64,000 nucleotides of DNA from JBBSAT01 sp046351235 (GCA_046351235.1 JAXLYV010000008.1:186001-250000), one strand, 5' to 3'; counted from the first letter of the stretch, positions 23,080-33,084 are shown. Translations and numbers: made by a program. The notes: generated by a model from the sequence alone, not told the origin.

Positions 23080-24630
23080 GTGAACCGCATGAAGTACGGC
23101 GGAACTGCCTTGGCCTGGGGCGCGCTCGCGTGGGCCGCGCTCGGTCTCACGACCTCGGGATGCGGCACGCAGCCGCTCACCGAGCTGATCGTCGTCATCG
23201 ACACCGACTACGACGTGCCGGCGCAGCTCGACGAGATCGACGTCGACGTGCTCGCGCCCGACGGCACGCATCATCGCCAGCGCCAGACCATGGTGAGCGC
23301 CGCGAGCCTGCCGTACACGCTCACGCTGATGCCCTCGGGTGCCGCGCTCGGGCCCGTCACCATCACGGCGACGGGCCTGCACGGCGCGAGCACGCTCGTC
23401 TCGCGTACCGCGCGCGTCACGCTCGTGCAGGGACAGACGCGCACGATCCACCTCGTGCTCTGGCGCTCCTGCGCGACGACGACGTGCGCCACCGATCAGA
23501 CCTGCGGCGACCACGGCTGCGAGCCCATCGACACGACCCCGGTCGACTGGACCGGCATCCCGCCGCGCGTGATCGACGCCGGCGTGGCGCGCGACGGCGG
23601 CATGGACGCGGGCCCACGTCCCGACACGGGGCCGCTGCCCGACACCGGGCCGCTGCCCGACACCGGGCCGCTGCCCGATACCGGCCCGCTGCCCGATGGC
23701 GGCGGCGACTGTCACTCCGCGGGCTGCCCCGACGACGGGAACGCCTGCACCGATCCGGTGTGCAACGCCGACGGCAGCTGCTCGATCGTCGCCAACTCGA
23801 ACGGCTGCGACGACGGATCGTTCTGCAACGGCACCGACCTGTGCGGCAGCGGAAGCTGCAGCATCCACTCCGGCGATCCCTGCGGCGGCGCCGCGTGCGA
23901 CGAGACCCAACACCGCTGTGGCTCCTGCGGCTCCGACGCGGAGTGCCCGGCGCCCATCGTGGGCGCCTACGGCGCGTGCGAGTTCGCCGACGTGTGCACG
24001 GCCTCGGGCACGCAGAGCCGCACCGTGCAGACCTTCCACTGCCAGGGCAGCTCGTGCGTCGCGACGCCCTCGACCGAGACCCAGGGCTGCGGCCGTGCCT
24101 CGCAGGACGGCGTCTCGTGCGGCGGCACCTCGTGCGGCTCGTTCGGCGCATGCAACGCCGCGACGGGTGATCCGTGCTCGACCGCCGGCATGCAGACGCG
24201 CTCGTGCCGCGACATGGTCTGCTCGGGCGGCTCGTGCGGGCTCGGCGGCGCCTACGACGAGACGCAGGGCTGCTCGCTCACGAGCCGCGACGGCATCCCC
24301 TGCATGGCCTCGTCGTGCGGCGCCTTCACGGGGACGTGCGACTACACCGGTGACTGCAACGCGACCGGGCAGATGCAGTCGCGCACCTGCACCGACTACG
24401 TCTGCGGCGCGGGGAGCTGCAACGCGAGCGCGCCGCGCACCGAGATGGCGCCCTGTCCGCAGGCGCCCGCGGGCACGAGCTGCGTCGACACCTCGTACCA
24501 ATGCGGCAACTACCAGTGCAACGCCTCGGGCGCGTGCCTCGCGGCCGGCGGCCAGTGCACGAGCGGCCGCATCTGCTGCGACAGCTTCGTCCCGGCGCGC
24601 TGCACGACCTCGATGATCTGCCTGTTGTGA
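23080..24630 (+). CDS. Cys-rich lipoprotein with GPLPDT repeat linker
   Basis: Surface lipoprotein of 516 residues, function unknown. The signal ends in a lipobox at LTTSGCGTQP. An N-terminal beta domain (LIVVIDTDYDVPAQLDEIDVDV to about residue 135) is followed by a linker of four GPLPDT hexapeptides and then about 300 residues with more than 30 Cys, all compatible with disulphides outside the cell (patterns such as GSCSIVANSNGCDDGSFC and TSCGSFGACN). The Cys-rich part resembles the TIL/EB-like repeats often found in myxobacterial surface proteins. Start GTG 23080 or ATG 23089; neither has a clear Shine-Dalgarno. It follows the CFI-box gene by 56 bp. Confidence 0.8.
   Translation: MNRMKYGGTALAWGALAWAALGLTTSGCGTQPLTELIVVIDTDYDVPAQLDEIDVDVLAPDGTHHRQRQTMVSAASLPYTLTLMPSGAALGPVTITATGLHGASTLVSRTARVTLVQGQTRTIHLVLWRSCATTTCATDQTCGDHGCEPIDTTPVDWTGIPPRVIDAGVARDGGMDAGPRPDTGPLPDTGPLPDTGPLPDTGPLPDGGGDCHSAGCPDDGNACTDPVCNADGSCSIVANSNGCDDGSFCNGTDLCGSGSCSIHSGDPCGGAACDETQHRCGSCGSDAECPAPIVGAYGACEFADVCTASGTQSRTVQTFHCQGSSCVATPSTETQGCGRASQDGVSCGGTSCGSFGACNAATGDPCSTAGMQTRSCRDMVCSGGSCGLGGAYDETQGCSLTSRDGIPCMASSCGAFTGTCDYTGDCNATGQMQSRTCTDYVCGAGSCNASAPRTEMAPCPQAPAGTSCVDTSYQCGNYQCNASGACLAAGGQCTSGRICCDSFVPARCTTSMICLL
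23623..23694 (+). repeat. four tandem 18-bp repeats (DTGPLP coding)
   Basis: Four consecutive 18-bp units, consensus GACACCGGGCCGCTGCCC, at 23623-23640, 23641-23658, 23659-23676 and 23677-23694. The second and third are identical and the first and fourth differ by one to two bases. They encode the flexible Pro-rich linker of the Cys-rich lipoprotein. Near-identity at the DNA level suggests recent expansion by slippage, so copy number may vary between strains. Confidence 0.85.
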
Positions 24631-24664
24631 CGTGGCGCGGCCGAGCGCCGCGCGCTCAGTCCTC

Positions 24665-24731
24665 GGGGCCGATACGCGGCCCCCTCCATCGGGAGTGAAT
24701 CCCGACGGAGCCTCCCCCTCGTATCGCTCCG
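24665..24731. other. run of three hairpins downstream of Cys-rich lipoprotein
   Basis: Consecutive perfect inverted repeats: GGGGCCG/CGGCCCC (24665-24671, 24677-24683), TCGGGA/TCCCGA with GTGAA loop (24689-24694, 24700-24705) and CGGAG/CTCCG (24706-24710, 24727-24731). They lie between convergent genes, immediately before the strong terminator stem at 24735. They may form part of a 3'-UTR or a small stable RNA. No open frame is supported here. Confidence 0.5.
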
Positions 24732-24734
24732 CGA

Positions 24735-24765
24735 GAGAGGGCGACAGGTCTCCTGTCACCCTCTC
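24735..24765. terminator. bidirectional terminator between convergent genes
   Basis: Fourteen-base arms GAGAGGGCGACAGG (24735-24748) and CCTGTCACCCTCTC (24752-24765), pairing with a single C/A mismatch around a TCT loop. The right arm runs into the xthA stop codon. It sits between the Cys-rich lipoprotein (+) and xthA (-). There is no long T-run, but stem length and position support termination in both directions. Confidence 0.7.
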
Positions 24766-25513
24766 ACTCGTCGAAGACCGCCGTGACCGGGCCGTGGTCG
24801 CTCGTCCCGAACTCGCGGGACGCCGTGCACGAGGTGGCCTTCTTCGCGACCGGCTCGCTCGCGAGCACGTAGTCGAGGCGCCAGCCCACGTTCTTCTGCC
24901 GCAGGTTCCGCCACGGCGCCCACCACGTGTAGAGGCGATCGTCGTCGGGCGCGAAGTGGCGACCGAGGTCGACCAGGCCCTCGGCGAGCAGGCCGGCGAA
25001 CTTCGCGCGCTCGCCGGGCGTCTGGCCGATCTCCTGTTCCTTCTGGAGCGAAGGATGCACGTCGCGTCGCTCGCGCGCGACGTTGTAGTCGCCACAGAGC
25101 ACGAGCTCGTCGCCGCGCGCGTGGCCCGCCTTCACGAAGAGATCGAGCGCGTCGAGGAAGCGCTGCTTGGCGGCGAAGTCCTTGCCGCCGTTCGGCACGT
25201 ACATCGACGCGAGCACGCGAGGCCCGATGCGCGCGCACACGATGCGGTGCTCGTGGTCGAAGTCGGGATGGAAGTACTCCGGGCGCGCCGGGAACGCCGA
25301 CTTCGCGAGGTGCAACGCGACGCCCGAGTAGCCCTTCTCGCCGTGCCAGTAGCACCAGTAGCCCGGCAGCTCGACGAGCGTGGGCGGCACCTGCTCGAGC
25401 GTCGCCTTCGTCTCCTGGAGGCAGATCACGTCGGGCTTCTGGGTGTCGACGAGCTCCTGGAGCTGGGCCTCGCGCGCACGGATCCCGTTCACGTTCCACG
25501 TGACGATCTTCAT
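24764..25513 (-). CDS. xthA: exodeoxyribonuclease III
   Basis: AP endonuclease/3'-5' exonuclease of the ExoIII branch, 249 residues. The N-terminus MKIVTWNVNGIRAREAQL and the DVICLQETKA motif supply the metal-binding Asn and Glu. LVLCGDYNVARERRDVH contains the catalytic Asp/Asn, GWRLDYVLAS is the RLDY motif, and GTSDHGPVTA carries the general-base Asp-His pair. It acts with glycosylases such as MutY, encoded 5 kb away, in base-excision repair. It is cytosolic. It is divergent from the membrane protein gene at 25637 across about 120 bp. The ATG at 25511-25513 is the only start giving the family N-terminus. Confidence 0.95.
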   Translation of the reverse strand: MKIVTWNVNGIRAREAQLQELVDTQKPDVICLQETKATLEQVPPTLVELPGYWCYWHGEKGYSGVALHLAKSAFPARPEYFHPDFDHEHRIVCARIGPRVLASMYVPNGGKDFAAKQRFLDALDLFVKAGHARGDELVLCGDYNVARERRDVHPSLQKEQEIGQTPGERAKFAGLLAEGLVDLGRHFAPDDDRLYTWWAPWRNLRQKNVGWRLDYVLASEPVAKKATSCTASREFGTSDHGPVTAVFDE

Positions 25514-25636
25514 CGCGGCCGAGCATGCGTCGGCCGCCGCGCGATGGCCACGCGACCGATCACCCCGCCTCCTCGACCGTTCGCCCGGCCGCGGAAAGGA
25601 ATCCTCCCGGTCGTTCGTCGTGGTCGCGGAGGATCC

Positions 25637-26392
25637 ATGACTGCCCACTCTTTCGAGAGCCCCGCCGCCGCACCGACGCCGAGCCACTTCGACCCCGCGC
25701 GCCCGCCTGCGCCGCCCCGCGCGACCGGTGAGCCGCCGCCGGACCCCGCGCCGGAAGAGCTCGAGGAGACGACGCCCGGCGCCGTGCTCGACGCCCTGCT
25801 GCGCTCGCCGGGGCGCCTGCTCGCCGCGCTCGGCGAGGGCCGCGCGTGGGGCGCGACGACGCTCGTCACCCTCGCCTCGCTCGCCCTCACCGGCCTCGCG
25901 CTCGCGACGTGGTCGGGCGGGCCGCAGCTGGCGATCGTGCCGCTGAAGCTGATCGCGCTGACCGGCGTGACGGCGCTCGTCTGTTGGCCGAGCCTGCACG
26001 TCCTCACCGCGCTCGGTGGCGGCGCCCAGCCGGTCCGCGAGACGGCGAGCGCGCTCGCCATGGGGATGGCCCTGGCCGCCGTGCTCGGGCTCGCGCTCGC
26101 GCCGATCGCGTGGGTGCTCTCGGCGGCGACCAGCTCGCTCGCGCTCGCCGGCACGCTCTATCTCGTCGTGTTCCTCGTGGCCGCCTCGCTCGGCCTCGGG
26201 CTCGTACGGCGCGCGCTCCGCGCGGGATCGAGCGCGCCGCTACGCGGCCTCGGCGCGTGGAGCTTCCTCTTCGTGATGGTCGCGCTCCAGCTCGCGACCA
26301 CGCTGCGACCGCTCGTCGGGCCCTTCGAGGGCCTCTGGCCCGAGCCGCGCACGTTCTTCCTCGAGCACCTCTTCGACTGCCTGGGCCGCTGA
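25637..26392 (+). CDS. multi-span membrane protein, Yip1-like
   Basis: Membrane protein of 251 residues. The first about 60 residues are Pro/Ala/Glu-rich and cytosolic, including PAPEELEETTPGAVLDALLRSPG. About five hydrophobic segments follow (TLVTLASLALTGLALATW, LKLIALTGVTALVCWPSLHVLTAL, ALAMGMALAAVLGLALAPIAW, LYLVVFLVAASLGLG, FLFVMVALQLATTL). The pattern resembles bacterial Yip1-domain proteins but I cannot assign it firmly. A strong GGAGGATCC precedes the ATG. The stop overlaps the next gene start as TGATG, so the two membrane proteins are co-translated. Confidence 0.7.
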   Translation: MTAHSFESPAAAPTPSHFDPARPPAPPRATGEPPPDPAPEELEETTPGAVLDALLRSPGRLLAALGEGRAWGATTLVTLASLALTGLALATWSGGPQLAIVPLKLIALTGVTALVCWPSLHVLTALGGGAQPVRETASALAMGMALAAVLGLALAPIAWVLSAATSSLALAGTLYLVVFLVAASLGLGLVRRALRAGSSAPLRGLGAWSFLFVMVALQLATTLRPLVGPFEGLWPEPRTFFLEHLFDCLGR

Positions 26393-27429
26393 TGTCCGCG
26401 CGTGTCACCGCCCGCGCGCTGCTCGCGCTCGACGAGGAATTCGTGGGGCGGATCCGGCGCGGCGAGCGCCTGGGCGAGATCGCCCGCGGCGCGCTCGTCG
26501 CCATCCTGCTCGGCGGCGCGGCGTACGGCACGGCGTTCGGCCTCTGGCGCGGGCCCGAGCAGGCGCTCGTCTCGGCGCTGAAGCTGCCCTTCGTGCTGCT
26601 CGGCGTCGCCGCGCTCACCGCGGCCTCGAGCGCGGTGCTCGCACCTCTGCTGGGAGCGCGCCTCGCCGCCGCACAGTCGATCGTGGCGATCCTCGTCTCG
26701 CTCGCGGTGACGGCGATGCTCCTCGGCGCGCTCGCGCCGGTGGCGATCGTGCTCGTGCTCTCGCTGCCGCCCGCCGAGACGACCGGCGCGGCGGCGATCG
26801 CGCAGTCGCTGGTGCTCGCGCACACGCTGGCGATCGCGATCGCGGGCATCTCCGGCGTGCTCGCGCTGCTGCGGCTCGTCGTGCGTCTGGTCGCGCGGCG
26901 TGCTCTCGCACGGCGCGTGGTGGTCGCGTGGATGGCAACGCAGCTGCTCGCCGGAGCCCAGCTCTCGTGGCTCGCGCGACCCTTTCTCGGCGCGCCGGGG
27001 GCGAGGGTCACGTGGATCTCGCCGCAGGCCCTCGAGGGCGGGTTCTTCGAAGAGGTGTGGCGCCTCTCGGCCGCGCGCTTCGCCGCCGCGAGCCCGGTGG
27101 TCCTCGGAATGCTGCTTCTCTTCCTGGGCGGATGGATCGGGATCGCGCTGGTCGAGGCCGCGCACGCGCGCGCCGAGGTGCGCGAGCGCGGGCTCGTGAT
27201 CTTCCGCGACGGTGAGCCCGAAGAGGCGATCGCCCTCTCGCTCGTCGCCTCTGCCCGCGCCGGCGGCACCAGCGTGCGGGTGCAGCTGGTGCCGGATGCG
27301 ACACTCGTCGTGCGCACGATCGATCTGCCGTGCCGCTCGGAGAGCGACGCTCGTGCGCTCGTCGAGCGCATCGATCGCGCACGCGGGCTCTCGGTCGCCG
27401 GCCCCTATCGGAGCGCGGCGCCGACCTGA
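26392..27429 (+). CDS. multi-span membrane protein with C-terminal soluble domain
   Basis: Membrane protein of 345 residues, translationally coupled to the preceding gene. About six hydrophobic segments run from residue 35 to 270, with two conserved-looking stretches (LKLPFVLLGVAALTAASSAVLAPLLG, similar in position to LKLIALTGVTALVCWPS of its partner), so the two may be distant paralogs. The last 75 residues (ERGLVIFRDGEPEEAIALSLVASARAGG onwards) are soluble and beta-rich, possibly PH-like. Its function is unknown. It probably forms a complex with the product of the upstream gene. Confidence 0.65.
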   Translation: MSARVTARALLALDEEFVGRIRRGERLGEIARGALVAILLGGAAYGTAFGLWRGPEQALVSALKLPFVLLGVAALTAASSAVLAPLLGARLAAAQSIVAILVSLAVTAMLLGALAPVAIVLVLSLPPAETTGAAAIAQSLVLAHTLAIAIAGISGVLALLRLVVRLVARRALARRVVVAWMATQLLAGAQLSWLARPFLGAPGARVTWISPQALEGGFFEEVWRLSAARFAAASPVVLGMLLLFLGGWIGIALVEAAHARAEVRERGLVIFRDGEPEEAIALSLVASARAGGTSVRVQLVPDATLVVRTIDLPCRSESDARALVERIDRARGLSVAGPYRSAAPT

Positions 27430-27537
27430 CGGGGCGCGCAGAGCTTGCGCCGCGCGCGCATCTCGTTCGCCACGTCGGCGATTGCTGCCGAGATCTCGCG
27501 CGGCATGCGCCGTGTATGGGCAAGCGCGGAGGACGAG

Positions 27538-27663
27538 ATGCCGTCGATGCCGCCCGCGAGCCCCGAGACCGACGAGACCTGGCCGCCGGTGGTGCGACTG
27601 CTCGCCCTCGTGACGTTCACCGCGCACGCGAGCGCGATCGCGTACCTGATCGGGCTCTTCTGA
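27538..27663 (+). CDS. single-span membrane microprotein, 41 residues
   Basis: A 41-residue protein with a short Pro/Glu/Asp-rich N-terminus (MPSMPPASPETDETWPP) and one transmembrane helix (VVRLLALVTFTAHASAIAYL) ending in IGLF. A Shine-Dalgarno GGAGG at 27528-27532 sits about six bases before the ATG. No homolog comes to mind. It lies 108 bp downstream of the two-gene membrane cluster on the same strand. The ribosome-binding site and the clean single-helix design support a real gene, but the small size keeps confidence moderate. Confidence 0.5.
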   Translation: MPSMPPASPETDETWPPVVRLLALVTFTAHASAIAYLIGLF

Positions 27664-27799
27664 TCGGCGTCGCGGCCGCGGCGCGCACGCACCGAGTGCA
27701 GGGCCGCCGCGCGCGTCGCGCACGTCTTGCGCGCGCGAGGCGATTCCGCCGGGAACGCCCGCGGCATGGGGCATGAATGACCCATGTCGGAGGGTCTGC

Positions 27800-27913
27800 A
27801 TGTCCAACGAAGGTGGGTTCCCGACCGGCCTCGTGATCATCCTCGCGCTGATCGTGAGCCTCGCGACGACCGGCGGCTTCATCGCCTACCTCGCCTCGCA
27901 GATGCCTCATTGA
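27800..27913 (+). CDS. single-span membrane microprotein, 37 residues
   Basis: A 37-residue protein with a polar start (MSNEGGFPTG) and one transmembrane helix (LVIILALIVSLATTGGFIAYL) ending SQMPH. A good GGAGGG lies six bases before the ATG. The C-terminal half of the helix resembles that of the 41-residue neighbour (IAYL near the end), so the two could be paralogs or partners. It is convergent with the metallophosphoesterase gene, 12 bp between stops. Too short for standard gene callers, so probably unannotated elsewhere. Confidence 0.5.
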   Translation: MSNEGGFPTGLVIILALIVSLATTGGFIAYLASQMPH

Positions 27914-27925
27914 GTCCCCGCGCCT

Positions 27926-29143
27926 TCAGCCCGCGACGAGCGTGATGCGGGTGACCTCGGGAGCGCTGCCGATGCGCGCGGGCGGCCCCGCGGTGCCGAA
28001 GCCGCGGTTCACGTAGAGCTGCGCGTCGCCCTCGCGGTAGCGGCCGGCGACGTAGGGCAGCACGAGCGCCGCCGGCTGCACGATCGGGCTCACCTGCCCG
28101 CCGTGTGTGTGCCCGCTGAGCTGTAGATCCACGTGCGGCGCCATGCGCGCGAACTCCTCGGGGTTGTGGCAGAGGAGGATCTTGGCGAGGTCGGTGTCGA
28201 CGCCCTCGAGCGCGCGCGGCAGGTCGGCGCCGACACCGTAGCCGTAGCGAGGCGCCCAGACGTCGTCGACACCGACGAGCGCGAAGCGGCCACCGGCATC
28301 GCCGATCGTCGTGGAGGCGTTGCGCAGCACGCGCACGCCCGCGGCGCGCAGCGTGGCGGCGACCTCGCTCTCGCCCGTGTAGTAGTCGTGGTTGCCGAGC
28401 ACGGCGACGACACCGTCGCGTGCACCGACGTCGGCGATCGCGCGCAGCAGCACGCCGAGATCCGGCAGGTAGCGCGGATCGTGATCGACGAGATCTCCCG
28501 TCAGCACGATCAGATCGGCGCGGGCCCTTCGCAGCATCGCGCGCGCGACCTCGAGCTCGGGGCGGCCCACGAAGGTGCCGACGTGCACGTCGGAGAGCTG
28601 CGCGATCGTGTACCCGTCGAGCGCGCGCGGCAGGCGCGAGAGGCGAACGGGGACTTCCTCGAGCACGTAGTCGTGGCGACCGAGCGCGAAGCCGTACGCC
28701 GAGGTGCCCGCTCCGGTGGCGAGCGAGGCCCCGATCGCCACGCGGCGCAGCATCTCGCGGCGGGGCATCGGCTCTGCCGCGGCGGCGTGCGGCTCGGACG
28801 GCGCTGGGGGAGTCGCCGTCTCGGCCGAGCGGCGCGTCCACCAGCGCTCGACGCGGCGCCCGAGCCACGCGAGCGTGTCCACCACGAGCAAGAGCGCCGT
28901 CGCGAGCATGCAGGCGAGCCACGTGGAGAAGCCGATCACCGAGGCGACCACGAGCCACTCCTCGGCCGGGCCGACGAAGCGCGCGAGCGGCAGCGTGCTC
29001 GGCAAGAAGAGCGCCCAGCCGAGCACACGGCCGCGCGCGCCCGGCAGCGGGACGAGCTCTCGGATCCGGCGCACGAGGTACACCGACGAGCCCGCGGTCG
29101 CGAGCAGGATGGCCGCGAAGAAGAGGACGACGCGCAGAGCCAT
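27926..29143 (-). CDS. membrane-anchored metallophosphoesterase
   Basis: Calcineurin-like phosphoesterase of 405 residues. The N-terminal region has about four hydrophobic segments up to residue 95, then a cytosolic Pro/Glu linker and a second hydrophobic/Tat-like stretch (PRREMLRRVAIGASLATGAGTSAYG) before the catalytic domain. The metal-binding motifs are all present: LSDVHVG, TGDLVDHD, LGNHDYYTG, and SGHTHGGQ near the C-terminus. Family members hydrolyse UDP-diacylglucosamine, cyclic nucleotides or phospholipid head groups. The membrane anchor favours a lipid or envelope substrate. It belongs to the YkuE-like branch by motif layout. Confidence 0.88.
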   Translation of the reverse strand: MALRVVLFFAAILLATAGSSVYLVRRIRELVPLPGARGRVLGWALFLPSTLPLARFVGPAEEWLVVASVIGFSTWLACMLATALLLVVDTLAWLGRRVERWWTRRSAETATPPAPSEPHAAAAEPMPRREMLRRVAIGASLATGAGTSAYGFALGRHDYVLEEVPVRLSRLPRALDGYTIAQLSDVHVGTFVGRPELEVARAMLRRARADLIVLTGDLVDHDPRYLPDLGVLLRAIADVGARDGVVAVLGNHDYYTGESEVAATLRAAGVRVLRNASTTIGDAGGRFALVGVDDVWAPRYGYGVGADLPRALEGVDTDLAKILLCHNPEEFARMAPHVDLQLSGHTHGGQVSPIVQPAALVLPYVAGRYREGDAQLYVNRGFGTAGPPARIGSAPEVTRITLVAG

Positions 29144-29253
29144 CCTGCCCAGCGTAGCCCGCCGCGGACGGGACCGGGTCGACCGAACCGGGAGGTGCCT
29201 CGACGCACGGCGAGGTCGGGCCCGAGACGAGCCCTTCTGGTAGGGTCCGCGCC

Positions 29254-29814
29254 ATGTCCAAGACCCGATGGTTCCTCGCTTCTCTCTCGGCGCTCGTGCT
29301 CGTGGCCTGTGGTGGCGGCGCGGCCCAGGGAGACACCCACGCCGAGCACGCGCACGGCCACGAGATGGCGCGCGTCGCCGAGATCGACGCGCTGCACGAC
29401 GTGCTCGCGCCCGTGTTCCACGCCGAAGCCGGCGCGACGCGCGCGGCCGCTGCCTGCGAGCACGCGAGCGAGCTGCACGATCGCTCGGCGGCCGTGCACG
29501 CCGCCTCGCCGCCCGCCGGGGTCGACGGCTCGCACTGGAACGACGAGACGACCGAGCTCGTGAGCGCCTCCGACGCGCTCGTCGCCGAGTGCGGCGCGAG
29601 CGGCCCCGAGGTCGAGCAGCGGCTCGAAGGGCTGCACGCGCGCTTCCACGGGGTGATGGAGCTCGCCTACGGACAGGGCCACGAGCACCACGAAGGCGAG
29701 CACGGGCACGACGGCGAGCACGGGCACGAGGGCTGCGATCACCACGAAGGCGATCACGACCACGACTGCGGCCACCACGACGGCGACGACGACCACGAGG
29801 GCGATCACCACTGA
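29254..29814 (+). CDS. His-rich metal-binding lipoprotein
   Basis: Lipoprotein of 186 residues with signal WFLASLSALVLVAC. Mature residues begin GGGAAQGDTHAEHAHGHE. The middle is helical (residues 40-140). The last 40 residues are almost entirely His, Asp, Glu and Gly (GHEHHEGEHGHDGEHGHE and DHHEGDHDHD), with two Cys. Such tails bind Zn, Ni or Cu. It is likely a periplasmic or outer-membrane metal buffer or chaperone. No metal transporter is adjacent. Its start lies about 110 bp from the metallophosphoesterase start on the other strand, so the two may share a control region, which would fit a metal-supply link. That link is inference. Confidence 0.82.
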   Translation: MSKTRWFLASLSALVLVACGGGAAQGDTHAEHAHGHEMARVAEIDALHDVLAPVFHAEAGATRAAAACEHASELHDRSAAVHAASPPAGVDGSHWNDETTELVSASDALVAECGASGPEVEQRLEGLHARFHGVMELAYGQGHEHHEGEHGHDGEHGHEGCDHHEGDHDHDCGHHDGDDDHEGDHH

Positions 29815-29835
29815 GGCGCGCGCGGTGCCGCGCCC

Positions 29836-30318
29836 TCAGCGGCGCGGCAGCAGCATCGCCATGAGCAGATCGTCGACGCGCCCGCTCGGCGTCTCCACCC
29901 GTTCGCGCAGCCTGCCTTCGACCACGAACCCGAGCGACTCGTAGAGCGCGATCGCGACCTCGTTCGAGGCGCGCACGTGGAATTCGATCCGCTCGCACCA
30001 ATCGCTCGCGCGCGCGGCGTCGACGAGACCCTCCATGAGCGCGCGGCCCACGCCACGGCCGCGCGCGTCCGCTTCCACGCACACGAGCACGCTGGTCATC
30101 ACGTGCCGGCAGCGTCGCACCGGATGCCGCGGCCCGAGCACGAAGCCGACCACGCGCTCGCCCTCGAGGGCCACGAGCGCGATGCCGCGCGTGCACGCAT
30201 CGCGCACCATGGAGAGCACGAGCGCGTCGTCGATCTCGTCGGGCTCGCGCGCCGTGGAGCTCGCCCGGTAGATCGCGGCGATCGCCGGGACGTCGCTCTC
30301 GCTGGCAGCGCGGAGCAC
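29836..30318 (-). CDS. GNAT-family N-acetyltransferase (RimI-like)
   Basis: Acetyltransferase of 160 residues. Motif A with the acetyl-CoA loop is VEADARGRGVGRALMEGL, followed by the motif-B segment FHVRASNEVAIALYESLGFVVEGRLRERV. It may be a protein N-terminal or small-molecule acetylase. It lies 10 bp downstream of the fumarase gene on the same strand, so co-transcription is likely. There is no signal peptide. Confidence 0.9.
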   Translation of the reverse strand: MLRAASESDVPAIAAIYRASSTAREPDEIDDALVLSMVRDACTRGIALVALEGERVVGFVLGPRHPVRRCRHVMTSVLVCVEADARGRGVGRALMEGLVDAARASDWCERIEFHVRASNEVAIALYESLGFVVEGRLRERVETPSGRVDDLLMAMLLPRR

Positions 30319-30328
30319 GGCTCGCCGA

Positions 30329-32005
<1,677 letters not shown>

Positions 32006-32201
32006 GGGGCGGCAGGGTAGTACCGGCGCGCGCGGTCTGCCGGCCCGAAATGGGCCTCCGCCGCCGGGCGTGCGCGTGATTCACACCTGCGACGTGCCCG
32101 GCTGCGCCCGATGCGGCTTCCTGCGAAGATCCGGGGCCCGACGCGCTGGCACGTCGTCTGCTCCCTCGAGCACGTCCACTTCGATCCTGCTGGAGGCTCT
32201 C

Positions 32202-32984
32202 ATGCGCTCGATCCTTCGCTCGCTTCCTTTCGTGCTCGCCCTGGGCCTCTTGCCCGGCTGCTTCGGCGGCGGCTCGAGCCTCGCGCCGCCCCGCACCATC
32301 GGCGACCAGGCGCACACCACGTGGTTCATCTCGGATGGCCTGTGTGGCGACGGCCTCTTCGGCGACGAGTGCGACCTCGGCACGCGCCTCGCGACGGGCG
32401 CCGCGCCGACCGTGGAGATCCGTCCGCGCGGCCTCGTGAGCCTCGTCGGCGCCACGCTCCAGGGCGACGCCGGCCTCGACGTCACCGGGATCAGCGAGTC
32501 GACCGACGACGGCGGCACCTACCTGCGCGCCAGCATCGGGAGCGGGACGGCCGGGACCTACGCCGTGCGCGTGATCGCGGCCGACGGAAGCGAGATCGAC
32601 CGCGCGCACTTCACGATCGTGGCGCCGGCCGCGATGCGCTGCGGGCGCCTCAGCAACGCGACCACGCGCGACCTCGCCTTCGCGGGCCTCGTCGCGGAGA
32701 GCACGATCGACATCGTCTCGTCGCCCGGCGAGACGGTCACCTCCACGACGCTCGCGTGCCGGGTCGACGACGCGAGCGGCAACCCGCTCCTCACGACGCG
32801 CGCCGTCATCTGGTCGATGAATGCCGGGTCCGTCGGCACGATCAGCGTCGTGAGCGACGACCTGTTCGGCTCGACGCCGGCCGCAGGCGGGACTGCGAAG
32901 GTCCGCACCTCGGGCACCGGCAGCGGCACCGTGCATGCCGCGATCGGCACCGTGTCGGCCGACATCGCCATCACGTTCCGCTGA
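32202..32984 (+). CDS. predicted lipoprotein, 260 residues
   Basis: Lipoprotein with signal SILRSLPFVLALGLLPGC. The rest looks like two Ig-like beta domains (strands VEIRPRGLVSLVGATLQ, AGTYAVRVIAADGSEI, RVDDASGNPLLTTRAVIWSM, VHAAIGTVSADIAITFR), which would suit a surface or adhesive role. It is not recognised beyond that. The start at ATG 32202 has TGGAGG six bases upstream; a longer frame opening upstream lacks this. A stem-loop terminator overlaps its stop. Confidence 0.75.
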   Translation: MRSILRSLPFVLALGLLPGCFGGGSSLAPPRTIGDQAHTTWFISDGLCGDGLFGDECDLGTRLATGAAPTVEIRPRGLVSLVGATLQGDAGLDVTGISESTDDGGTYLRASIGSGTAGTYAVRVIAADGSEIDRAHFTIVAPAAMRCGRLSNATTRDLAFAGLVAESTIDIVSSPGETVTSTTLACRVDDASGNPLLTTRAVIWSMNAGSVGTISVVSDDLFGSTPAAGGTAKVRTSGTGSGTVHAAIGTVSADIAITFR

Positions 32985-33014
32985 AGGGCCGACACGAGAT
33001 GTGTCGGCGCCCTT
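32984..33014 (+). terminator. stem-loop terminator at lipoprotein stop
   Basis: Arms AAGGGCCGACAC (32984-32995) and GTGTCGGCGCCCTT (33001-33014) pair apart from a two-base bulge, with loop GAGAT. It directly follows the stop codon. A short T-run ends the right arm. It probably serves the + strand lipoprotein. Confidence 0.65.
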
Positions 33015-33030
33015 CACGGCAGCTCGAGCT

Positions 33031-33084
33031 CCAGCGCGAATGCGCTGGGACAGACCGCGGTCGACCCGTGCTTCGGGTCAACCG
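33031..33084. terminator. two hairpins between convergent genes
   Basis: First hairpin CCAGCGC-GAAT-GCGCTGG (33031-33048), perfect seven-base stem. Second hairpin CGGTcGACCCG / CGGGTCaACCG (33058-33068 with 33074-33084), eleven bases with one mismatch and loop TGCTT. The second overlaps the MerR gene stop. Position between convergent genes suggests transcription termination, mainly for the minus-strand MerR gene. Confidence 0.5.
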
